From positions 1 to 37,324 of the forward strand of contig CAZEAC010000044.1 of the NCBI GenBank assembly GCA_964510065.1: DNA of 37,324 nucleotides, read 5' to 3'. The stretch comes from CAZEAC01 sp964510065. GTDB taxonomy: Bacteria > Bdellovibrionota_C > UBA2361 > CAIXSY01. Positions 16,152 through 23,594 of this stretch are shown here, piece after piece. Each line of letters opens with the position of its first letter. Within the stretch, counting starts at the first letter, position 1. Under the pieces are notes generated by a model. It searched no databases and was not told the origin of the DNA. It worked only from the letters and a program-made list of their open reading frames with translations. The translations under genes were made by a program, and so were the position numbers.

Positions 16152-16754
16152 TTAAAAGACTGGGGCGATATCGCTTTCGCCATTGATGTTGTACACGCGA
16201 ATTTGCGGATTCTCATCTTTCTTGATCAGCACCGAGAACGGATAGCGGTAGAAATTCGGCTGTGCTGAAACACCGATCGCGCGGACCTTTCGGCCCTCTT
16301 TAAACACTCCGGCTTCGATGATGCAAATGCCCTCGACAGTTCCTTTTACACGGTAGTTCCCCTCAAATGAGATCCCGGCCTTTTCGATCCTCTCAATAAA
16401 TACCCTGGGCGCGGCGATATTTGTGCCCTTAAGCCGTTCGCAGGAGCGTCCAGGATGAATCGTTCCCGTGGAGGTGCCCGATGTCGAGGGCATATAAATT
16501 ATCGTGCCGCTTGATTCCCGATCAATTTGTGTCCAGCCGTGCGCGCCAGAATTTATACCCGGGCTGCTTTGAGACCGCTTGCTCACATCTTCGACATAGC
16601 ATGTAGAACCCTCGCGCCAATCACGACAGTTGCCGACGGAGATGCCTGAGATGGTGCAGCTCCAGGGACAGGGCCGTGCGGTAATATGACCGCGCTCCTC
16701 AGCATGGAGCGTCGTGCAAACTATGATTAGTGCGAGGATTACTTTCGGGTTCAT
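16152..16754 (-). CDS. Unknown secreted protein
   Basis: A 200-aa protein with a signal peptide (MNPKVILALIIVCTTLHA-EE). The mature part has cysteines in CPWSCTISG, GNCRDW and STCYVED, then a second beta-rich half (GISFEGNYRVKGTVEGICII, KVRAIGVSAQPNFYRYPFSV). No family is recognised. It is transcribed divergently from the Dam-family methylase with 79 bp between their start codons. Confidence 0.6.
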   Translation of the reverse strand: MNPKVILALIIVCTTLHAEERGHITARPCPWSCTISGISVGNCRDWREGSTCYVEDVSKRSQSSPGINSGAHGWTQIDRESSGTIIYMPSTSGTSTGTIHPGRSCERLKGTNIAAPRVFIERIEKAGISFEGNYRVKGTVEGICIIEAGVFKEGRKVRAIGVSAQPNFYRYPFSVLIKKDENPQIRVYNINGESDIAPVF

Positions 16755-16810
16755 GAAAACAGTATAGAAACTCTTGATGGCGACCTCAATAACTATTGCC
16801 TTACCGGACC

Positions 16811-16832
16811 AGGCCCTATTAGCCTAGGGCCT
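16811..16832. promoter_or_regulatory. 8-bp perfect hairpin abutting the methylase start codon
   Basis: AGGCCCTA (16811-16818) and TAGGGCCT (16825-16832) form a perfect stem around a 6-nt loop. The ATG of the methylase lies at 16834, leaving no room for a ribosome binding site. Confidence 0.6.
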
Positions 16833-16833
16833 A

Positions 16834-17688
16834 ATGAGTGGTAATGTGGCAGAAACGGGTGGGGTCGGCGAGACGTTGGAGTGTCGGCCATTTGTAAAAT
16901 GGGTCGGTGGAAAATCGCAGCTTCTCTCCGAGCTTCTTCAGCGAATACCAAGCGATTACGATCGGTACTTCGAACCGTTTGTGGGAGGTGGCGCGCTGCT
17001 TTTTTCGCATCAGCCGAAACATGGCATAATCTCTGATCTAAATCCTGAGCTCATTAACGCCTATCAGGTAATTCAAGGGTCGGTCGAAGAGCTTATTTCG
17101 GATCTTCAACAGCACTGCTACGAATCGCAATATTTCTACAGGCTTCGAAATTTCGATCGGCTTGAAGAGTACAAAAGTTGGTCGCCGATTCAGCGTGCAA
17201 GTAGATTTATTTATCTCAATAAGTCCTGTTATAATGGGTTGTATCGAGTAAATAGCAAGGGACAATTTAATACTCCTTTCGGCCGCTATACTGATCCGAC
17301 GATAGTTGATCCTGAGAATCTTCGCGCCTGTAGTGCGCTATTAAAAAGGACCGAAATTTCTCTGGCTGAATTTGCATGGATTGAAGCAGGCATCAGCGCC
17401 AAGGACTTTGTATATTTTGATCCACCCTATGTACCACTCAGTCCAACCGCGAACTTTACGGGGTATCATAATCGTGGCTTCGATCAAAATATGCAGCAGC
17501 AGCTCTATGATCTTTGTGTCCGCCTCGATAAGCGCGGCGTTCGATTTATGCTTTCAAATTCTTCGGCACCGATAGTGCTTGATATGTATAGTTCTTTTAA
17601 AATTGCGCGAGTTGAAGCAACGCGGGCGATTAATTCGAAAGCGTCAAAACGCGGCCCAGTTCACGAAGTGATTGTCACCAACTACTGA
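16834..17688 (+). CDS. Dam-family adenine-N6 DNA methyltransferase
   Basis: A 284-aa D12-class N6-adenine methyltransferase. It has FVKWVGGKSQLL (20-31, SAM binding), EPFVGGGALLF (47-57, motif I), the family signature SCYNGLYRVNSKGQFNTPFG (141-160) and the catalytic DPPY at 196-199 (YFDPPYVP). Dam-type enzymes modify GATC, but some relatives have other specificity and this cannot be read from the sequence. No restriction gene is adjacent, so it is an orphan, perhaps for repair, replication timing or phase-variable control. It converges on the mutarotase with 3 nt between stops. The start codon has a hairpin, not a Shine-Dalgarno, before it; GTG 16846 is an alternative. Confidence 0.9.
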   Translation: MSGNVAETGGVGETLECRPFVKWVGGKSQLLSELLQRIPSDYDRYFEPFVGGGALLFSHQPKHGIISDLNPELINAYQVIQGSVEELISDLQQHCYESQYFYRLRNFDRLEEYKSWSPIQRASRFIYLNKSCYNGLYRVNSKGQFNTPFGRYTDPTIVDPENLRACSALLKRTEISLAEFAWIEAGISAKDFVYFDPPYVPLSPTANFTGYHNRGFDQNMQQQLYDLCVRLDKRGVRFMLSNSSAPIVLDMYSSFKIARVEATRAINSKASKRGPVHEVIVTNY

Positions 17689-17691
17689 TCC

Positions 17692-18654
17692 CTACGTTTG
17701 AATATCGGCATATCGAACTTTCTGCGTGGCGAGATGGGAAGCGCCCGGCTCCAGACAAATTGCATGCGGCGCGGTAGTAGGTTCTACGCAGAGTACTTTG
17801 AGATAGTTATCAACGTCCTTCATCTTGCTGCCTTTTTCGAACCCAGGAGTCCATACGACCACATTCGGCTCGGGGGAGTCGACCGTGAAGATACGTTTCG
17901 CGGCACTATCGATAAGCTTTACTGCTCCGCGGCGCCCTTCGGTCAAATAAAGTCGATCGAGAAGTGGAACATCGCCGGCAATGCCGGACTTTTTTAAAAC
18001 CAGTGCGCCGCTCTCGCCGACGCCTTCGGCGCCGGTTGCACGGTCTTGGTAGCGAAAATTTTCGACGCCTTCTACCTGGCACTCGCGTACATCCGAAACT
18101 CCGAAGTAGGTGTGAAAAAGAGAGTGAAAGGCGGGAAGTGTCGAGGTCCCGCGATTTACAATTCGAAGTTCCTGGGAAAAGCTCGCGCCGTGAAGCGTCA
18201 CCGTAAGTTCGGCGCGAAACGCAGCATCGGCCCAGTTGAATTGCCCCTTCTCAAGCGCAAGCGTAAAAGCAACCGAACCATTGTCGAGACTCTTTGCGGA
18301 CGATGCGCTCCATTCACTAATTCTAAAAAATCCGTGCGCAGGCTGTCCGCTTCCTGGTGCGCCGTTTCCAAGCTGTGGAAATACAAGAGGGACGCCCCCG
18401 CGAAAGGGCATCTCAAGTGACTGTTTGCTAAAATAAAGCAGATCCTCTGCCTTTCCATTTTTCCATGAAAGCACCTGTCCGCCGCTCATCGAGACTAGCA
18501 TGCTATGGTTGTGCGCCCGTAATTCCGCAAATACACACTCGCGGCCTTCGGCAAGAGAATGAACGCGACCGACTCGGAACGATAGCTGCCGTGGATCGGC
18601 CCCTAACCTTCTTGTGTAGTCTTCGGCGCGTGAAGATAAGGACATGCTTTGCAT
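17692..18654 (-). CDS. D-hexose-6-phosphate mutarotase (YeaD-like aldose epimerase)
   Basis: Aldose-1-epimerase superfamily beta-sandwich enzyme that interconverts anomers of glucose-6-phosphate. Typical features are GGQVLSW, FRGGVPLVFPQLG, PAHGFFRISEW (general acid histidine), AFHSLFHTYFGVSD (second histidine) and the late catalytic-glutamate segment KVLCVEPTTAPHAICLEPG. I place the start at ATG 18654 (or 18645). The frame extends to 18840, but that extension overlaps the preceding gene and has no family features. About 320 aa, normal for the family. It starts 66 nt after the 810-aa gene on the same strand, so they may be co-transcribed. Confidence 0.85.
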   Translation of the reverse strand: MQSMSLSSRAEDYTRRLGADPRQLSFRVGRVHSLAEGRECVFAELRAHNHSMLVSMSGGQVLSWKNGKAEDLLYFSKQSLEMPFRGGVPLVFPQLGNGAPGSGQPAHGFFRISEWSASSAKSLDNGSVAFTLALEKGQFNWADAAFRAELTVTLHGASFSQELRIVNRGTSTLPAFHSLFHTYFGVSDVRECQVEGVENFRYQDRATGAEGVGESGALVLKKSGIAGDVPLLDRLYLTEGRRGAVKLIDSAAKRIFTVDSPEPNVVVWTPGFEKGSKMKDVDNYLKVLCVEPTTAPHAICLEPGASHLATQKVRYADIQT

Positions 18655-18719
18655 GGCGCTCAGTATGCCTCTACTAGAGATTGGTTCACAAGACTTTTCG
18701 TTTGTGCTGAGGAGCCCGA

Positions 18720-21152
18720 TTAAATATTGGCATGGGCGAGCTCTCGCACTTTGTTCAGAAATTGTTGCTGCTGCGCCTCGGGATCGCGATACCAGTCTAC
18801 AATCCACTCTTGTAAAAGCGGCAGACCGATTTCGGCGCATACCTTTGAGGGCACTACTTCACGGTTGTAGGCTGAATCAATCTGCTGATAGCGTTGACCA
18901 TCAACATGAATTGCAAATACTGGTCGCTGCAAATTTCGCGGGCTAAAAACTTCCAGATCGTAGAAGGCGCTGTTTTGGCTCCTGGCTGGGCGTACGACCA
19001 TCGCGCACTCATTCTGAATAAGTTCAGAGAGTTTGTTCATGAATGGATCAAGCTCTTTTTCTGCCGCTACCACTTCCGCTTCGCCGCTCGGGGGCACGTT
19101 GTCATTGATTACCTGATCGAAGTGCAGCTTAGAGAGTTGATTTTTTGCCGGGTCGAGATCGTGAGTCTCGAAAAGCAGTATAGGCTTGGCCTTTTGCAAG
19201 AAGTTCTCAGGAAGCTCAGAGAGAGTCGTCACCGGTGGAAGCTCGGCCTTCTCGCGAAGGGCTTCGCAAAAGCGCGATTCTTCGGCGCCACGATCGCGGC
19301 GAGGAAGCTTCTCCCAGTAAGAAAGCATCGCCGTGGCCGTTTCACCACGCTCAACGATCTCACGCATTCCCTTTAAGCGCTCACTTAGTAAGATCTGGTT
19401 TGCCGGACTGCAACCGCCGCTAGAGCCGGTGAGTCCTATTGATTCCTCGACAAGACTTCTGCTCCATGCTTGGCGCAGGCCCGTCGCAAGGCTGGGGTTT
19501 ATGTCGTTAGTGATGGCAGCCTCATTCAGCAAGAAATCGAGCGAGAGCGCTTTGGCTCGGAGCGCGGTCTCGCAGTACTCGTTCCATCCGTGAAGGCTTT
19601 CAAACCCGTCGCTCATTGCTAAGAAGCGTTTTTCGTGGTCGGGGAGGGGAAGCGTTTCAAATTGTAGTCGTGCCTCGTCGTCAAAACCCAACTGGCTAAG
19701 GAATTGCATGCTTTGCGCCTGGTATTGCGTGCTTTGACGTAGCACGGATTGACATAGCTCAGAGCGTGCTTGCACTATTGTTGGATTTTTTATTATCTCT
19801 TGAAATCGTTTGTAGTCGGGAAGATTTTGTACGGTAAGGAGAAATTGTTGTACTGCCCAGCAGACCTGGGACTGCTTGTACCAATAATCTCGGCTCTCCT
19901 GTTTCGGGTCAGAGCTGGCGTCACGAAAGATCTCTTTAATTACTGCCGTATAGCGATCGCAGTTCTGCTGAATGTCTTTGAGTACGCGGAGCTTGGCGAG
20001 GCATCCGCAAACTTTGCGCGGGTCTTCAGGCGGCGTGAGCACTTTCGCAAGTGCTTGCAATGCACGTTCATAATTTACATCGAAAAGCTGCCTAATTACG
20101 CCCTTTCTCGTGTGCCTTTCGGCAATGGGTTCGATTGAGTCAAGATCGAGTTTGGCGAGTGCGTCGAATTTAACGTTGGGACCTAAAATTTGAGCGGCGT
20201 CAGCAGCACCTACAAACGCTTCGATCGCTTCGGTAATCTTCTCGGGCTCTTCGGTCCATAGACTACTTCGAAAGTTGATTCCACGTATAAGTTCACAGCC
20301 CTCCGGTGTGAGGTTGTCCACTATCGACAGTGCTTCGAGCGTCTCGCGAAGCTGCCGTGAGCTCAGATCCATGCGAAGATTGAGTAGCTGCAGCAGTTTC
20401 TTCGCTGCAATCCTATATTCGTGCAGTGTGTTCCGCAGGCCGAGAAGCTCGCTCTGGATATCGGCGCTATCTTTGAGTGTGGACTGCTCGGGATTGGAGC
20501 CACTCCACGGGTTTTTATCCGGTGAGCCGAAGCGTTCGACAATTGAGTCGAGCTTTTCAGCAATGGCGAGAGCCTCGTCGAACCTTGCCTGGTCCCAGCC
20601 CGAGACTATTCCGTAGTCAAAGCTGCTTTCTTCGTGCGTCGCAGTGGGGCGAAAGATTCTCTCGCAAATTGTTTCGTAGGTGCTCAAAGCGCTATTACGA
20701 GGATGCTTCTTGAGGAACTCCTTATAAGTATCGAGGCGAGCCTCCAAATTTGTTGCAGATTGGGCGGCGCGCTCGGTGGGAAGGAGCGCCGGGCGCCTAA
20801 GGTTCACACTTTGAAGAATGTCCGAGATTACCTCTTTGCCGCTGGAGTCATTGAATAGCGCGAGGCGCTGTGGCGCAAAGTTCGACGAGGTAATTATTCT
20901 ATTTACCTCGTCAAGGAGAGGCCGATTGCTTGAGGCAAAGAGCGCGGTTTCGCCGCGTTTCATTGAAGCAATAAGTGAGTTCGCAATTGTACGGCCCTTC
21001 TCGGTAATCGCGTAGGTCGCAGGAATTTTCTGGCTGTTGTCGGTAAACGCCTTTCTGAGGGGTTCGGTTACAGGAGGCACCGTTCGCACGCGGTTTCTTG
21101 CCGGCTGCTTTGCTCCTAGCGGTGAAATGATGCGTTCCGGACCTTCGAGCAT
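18720..21152 (-). CDS. Decayed SF1 helicase-nuclease (pseudoenzyme), partner of the vWA/AAA+ pair
   Basis: An 810-aa protein whose segments line up with the large DUF4011/DUF3320-type SF1 helicases, but with catalytic features removed. Residues 47-62 (AITEKGRTIANSLIA) correspond to the GPPGTGKSQTIANLIA P-loop without its Gly-Lys, and continue family-like as RGETALFASSNRPLLDEV. A long helical middle follows (about 120-590). Residues 678-685 (FDQVINDN) correspond to Walker B FDLVIFDE with the glutamate lost. RecA2 is missing; the sequence passes directly to a C-terminal Vsr/MTES_1575-like nuclease fold (701-800: YDLEVF, AIHVDG, QEWIVDWYRDP) where the usual IECDG glutamate is H749. No frame damage over 2.4 kb, so selection has kept a non-catalytic protein. 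The alignment is by eye. Confidence 0.7.
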   Translation of the reverse strand: MLEGPERIISPLGAKQPARNRVRTVPPVTEPLRKAFTDNSQKIPATYAITEKGRTIANSLIASMKRGETALFASSNRPLLDEVNRIITSSNFAPQRLALFNDSSGKEVISDILQSVNLRRPALLPTERAAQSATNLEARLDTYKEFLKKHPRNSALSTYETICERIFRPTATHEESSFDYGIVSGWDQARFDEALAIAEKLDSIVERFGSPDKNPWSGSNPEQSTLKDSADIQSELLGLRNTLHEYRIAAKKLLQLLNLRMDLSSRQLRETLEALSIVDNLTPEGCELIRGINFRSSLWTEEPEKITEAIEAFVGAADAAQILGPNVKFDALAKLDLDSIEPIAERHTRKGVIRQLFDVNYERALQALAKVLTPPEDPRKVCGCLAKLRVLKDIQQNCDRYTAVIKEIFRDASSDPKQESRDYWYKQSQVCWAVQQFLLTVQNLPDYKRFQEIIKNPTIVQARSELCQSVLRQSTQYQAQSMQFLSQLGFDDEARLQFETLPLPDHEKRFLAMSDGFESLHGWNEYCETALRAKALSLDFLLNEAAITNDINPSLATGLRQAWSRSLVEESIGLTGSSGGCSPANQILLSERLKGMREIVERGETATAMLSYWEKLPRRDRGAEESRFCEALREKAELPPVTTLSELPENFLQKAKPILLFETHDLDPAKNQLSKLHFDQVINDNVPPSGEAEVVAAEKELDPFMNKLSELIQNECAMVVRPARSQNSAFYDLEVFSPRNLQRPVFAIHVDGQRYQQIDSAYNREVVPSKVCAEIGLPLLQEWIVDWYRDPEAQQQQFLNKVRELAHANI

Positions 21153-21183
21153 GAATTGTTTCGGCGGCCAGTAGCAGCCGAAC

Positions 21184-21287
21184 CTCCCACAGGGTTAAGC
21201 GCCGAAAAATGCCTAATGTCATGTTTCGTAAGAGCATTCTAGTGAATCGCCCTGTGCCCGACCGAATGGGCTTAACCCTGTCGGGAG
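21184..21287. promoter_or_regulatory. Shared inverted leader motifs of two divergent operons
   Basis: In the 147-bp gap between the divergent 810-aa and 764-aa genes, GCTTAACCCTGT(C)GGGAG occurs once on each strand: 21200-21184 reading leftward and 21270-21287 reading rightward, differing by one inserted base. On each side it lies upstream of the corresponding gene (32 and 13 nt). On the right, GGGAGGGGAG also serves as ribosome binding site. This suggests a common operator or leader element for both units. Confidence 0.65.
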
Positions 21288-21299
21288 GGGAGCTTTGAT

Positions 21300-23594
21300 A
21301 TGGATATTGCGACGTCGCAATCGACCTTGGCTGAGTTTGCAGGCGCTGCGTCGCGTGGTCCCGTAGCTGCGTTTCTGGATCGGGGAAGCGAAAGGTCGGA
21401 ACGGCTCAAGCGACTCATTGTTAAAGTCGCCCGAGAGTACGCCAAGAATCATCAGATCGAACTTATTCCTCATGATGGCTCAGAATGGATAAGTCAACCG
21501 AATGCCGAAGGTCGAAAAATTCTTGAAGAGTATGCCTCTGGGGTGCGGAAAACTCTCGAGGACGTGCCATTCTTCATGCTTAAGCCCCGTGAAATTCTCT
21601 ATCCAATAAGAGAGCTGCAAGATCGTCCGGAATCGGAGTTTTTGGCACAGCTTCGCCATCATATTGGACACGCGCTGCATAGCGATCGTGGCTGCCTCTT
21701 TGAAGGTCAGCGTCTTGCCGAGAGCCAAGGTTATCTTCCGTCAAGTTGGCTCGTCATTCACCGGGCGCTTGAGTCAACGTGGATAGAAAAACAGCTTGCG
21801 AACAAGAGGTCCAAAGACGAGCAGACGAGCGAATACTTCAGCGCCGCGACATTACGCGAAATTGAGCGCGAAGTTATCGGCGCTCCGCAGATGGTAAAAA
21901 TTGCAAACGCGATTCGTTACTATGGAATTAGCGCACAGCTTATTCCGTCTTTACGTGGAACGGCGCTCGAGAAAAGTTTCGAGAAGATAAAGCCGCTCCT
22001 CGATGAGTGTTTCAATGGATCGAGCTCGCAGAAAAACTTCGTCATTCTTCGTGATAGCATCTGGCCGGAGATTCGTGATCTCGAAAAATCGGCTTTGAGC
22101 GAGCAGGCCTTGGACAGTCTGCAGAGCGATCTCGTTGACCGCAGGGTCGAATTTAAATTGTCAGATGCTGCGGCGACATCTGTGCCGGTAATAGAGAGCG
22201 TTACCGCAGATGTCCCAAGACAAAACTGGTGGCGAAGGGTCGGCCGCTACCTTCGGCAGATTGTGTGGCTTACTCGCGAAGAGAAGGTGAGAAACACAAT
22301 CGAACGCGAACAGCGTCGTCAAGAGAAGGCACTCGAGAAGAAGCGTAAGCTCGTAATGCAAACGAACAGTGCAATGTGGGGTATGGACCCTAAAACTGAG
22401 CCGGCACGGGCACCTACTGTCGAGAAGGTTTTCGAGGCGATGAAGCCCGAACAGCGTGCGTTGATCGAAGCAGATGCAAGGAAATTGCTTGATGCAAAAC
22501 AGGTAGGGCACCTAAGTGCCGTCGCACCCGAGCTTTGTTTTGATCGGGGTAGGGCTGGAGCATCGTTTCATCTTTCGCATCGAGCGCAAATCGATGACCA
22601 CGAAGTGGCTCAGCTTCGCAAGGCGATCGCTTCATACGAGGAGGAGCTTAATAAGCGAGACGAGCGTGAGCGAGGGCTCCCCGAAGACACTGGAGTAAAA
22701 CTTCGTGAGTTGCAAGAAACAATCATGAAACAGGAGCTTCACATGAGCGGATTCGATGAGTCGGAGAGGCCGCTCTATCTAAAATTTGTCGAGCTCGAGG
22801 CTCCGCTTCGTGGCTACTTGCAAAGATTCGTGTCGAGTTTCGCTGAGATGCTGCCCAAAGCACAAACGATGAGGCGCGAGCCAGGATACAGAAATGGTTC
22901 AAAGCTCAACTTCGCTCGTTTAATTGATGATGTTGTAAGTCCTGGCACGGGGAAGGTGTATGAGCGGCGAATTCCGGCACTTAGTGAAGAACCCGAGATA
23001 TTTATCTGGCTGCTTATCGATCATTCACCTTCGATGAAAGATAACAACAAGATGGTCGAATCGCTGAAGACCGCAACGTTTTGGGCGCGAGTGCTTCGCG
23101 ACCTTGAAATCCCCTTTGCGATTAAGTTTTTCGCCGAGGAGGTAAGCTCGGTGCTAAAGATTGGAGAAGATTACGATGACCCGCGGGTCAAGGCGAAGCC
23201 GAAGCTTGTGCGCCTTGGTTCTGAATTCCCTAACTCCACTGACATTGGAAAACCACTCGAAATGTCGCTCGCGGAATTTCGCGCGCTCCCGCGCAATGAC
23301 TTTGGAAGACGTCCGCTCGGCGCCGTATTCGTCATCTCGGATAGTGGTGCGAATGTCGGAAAGACTGGAGTGGAGCTTCGAATGCTGATTGATGGAATGC
23401 AGCGTGAACTACTTGTCGAAAACTTCCTGCTCAATGCGGAGCCGAATGAAATCGCGCAGGCTAAACTACTTTTCGGCGAAGACCATGTGCTGGTATCCGA
23501 AAAGTTTGATCAATTCCCAAGGCTGGCAATCGAGCGGCTTGGGCTCGTGTTGTACCGATTCGTTAAACAGTTTCAAAGGGAGGTGCACGTATGA
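21300..23594 (+). CDS. Large protein with C-terminal vWA domain (ViaA/CobT-like)
   Basis: A 764-aa cytoplasmic protein; ATG 21300 with GGAGGGGAG upstream. Residues 1-560 are mostly helical and charged, including a basic coiled-coil (about 325-352). Within them, QLRHHIGHALHSDRG (118-132) looks like a zinc-protease helix with HExxH turned into H120-H-I-G-H124. The C-terminus (about 565-764) is a von Willebrand A domain with a complete MIDAS: D574-x-S576-x-S578 in LLIDHSPSM, T647 in FPNSTDIG and D681 in AVFVISDSG. A C-terminal vWA behind a helical region, paired with a MoxR-type ATPase, is the arrangement of ViaA-RavA and CobT-CobS. It overlaps the ATPase gene by 4 nt (ATGA), so the products are made together and likely interact. 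Confidence 0.8.
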   Translation: MDIATSQSTLAEFAGAASRGPVAAFLDRGSERSERLKRLIVKVAREYAKNHQIELIPHDGSEWISQPNAEGRKILEEYASGVRKTLEDVPFFMLKPREILYPIRELQDRPESEFLAQLRHHIGHALHSDRGCLFEGQRLAESQGYLPSSWLVIHRALESTWIEKQLANKRSKDEQTSEYFSAATLREIEREVIGAPQMVKIANAIRYYGISAQLIPSLRGTALEKSFEKIKPLLDECFNGSSSQKNFVILRDSIWPEIRDLEKSALSEQALDSLQSDLVDRRVEFKLSDAAATSVPVIESVTADVPRQNWWRRVGRYLRQIVWLTREEKVRNTIEREQRRQEKALEKKRKLVMQTNSAMWGMDPKTEPARAPTVEKVFEAMKPEQRALIEADARKLLDAKQVGHLSAVAPELCFDRGRAGASFHLSHRAQIDDHEVAQLRKAIASYEEELNKRDERERGLPEDTGVKLRELQETIMKQELHMSGFDESERPLYLKFVELEAPLRGYLQRFVSSFAEMLPKAQTMRREPGYRNGSKLNFARLIDDVVSPGTGKVYERRIPALSEEPEIFIWLLIDHSPSMKDNNKMVESLKTATFWARVLRDLEIPFAIKFFAEEVSSVLKIGEDYDDPRVKAKPKLVRLGSEFPNSTDIGKPLEMSLAEFRALPRNDFGRRPLGAVFVISDSGANVGKTGVELRMLIDGMQRELLVENFLLNAEPNEIAQAKLLFGEDHVLVSEKFDQFPRLAIERLGLVLYRFVKQFQREVHV

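Noticed and set aside
18655..18840. N-terminal extension of the mutarotase frame
   Set aside because: It overlaps the end of the preceding gene, is rich in Arg/Ser without family features, and the enzyme fold starts after residue 63.
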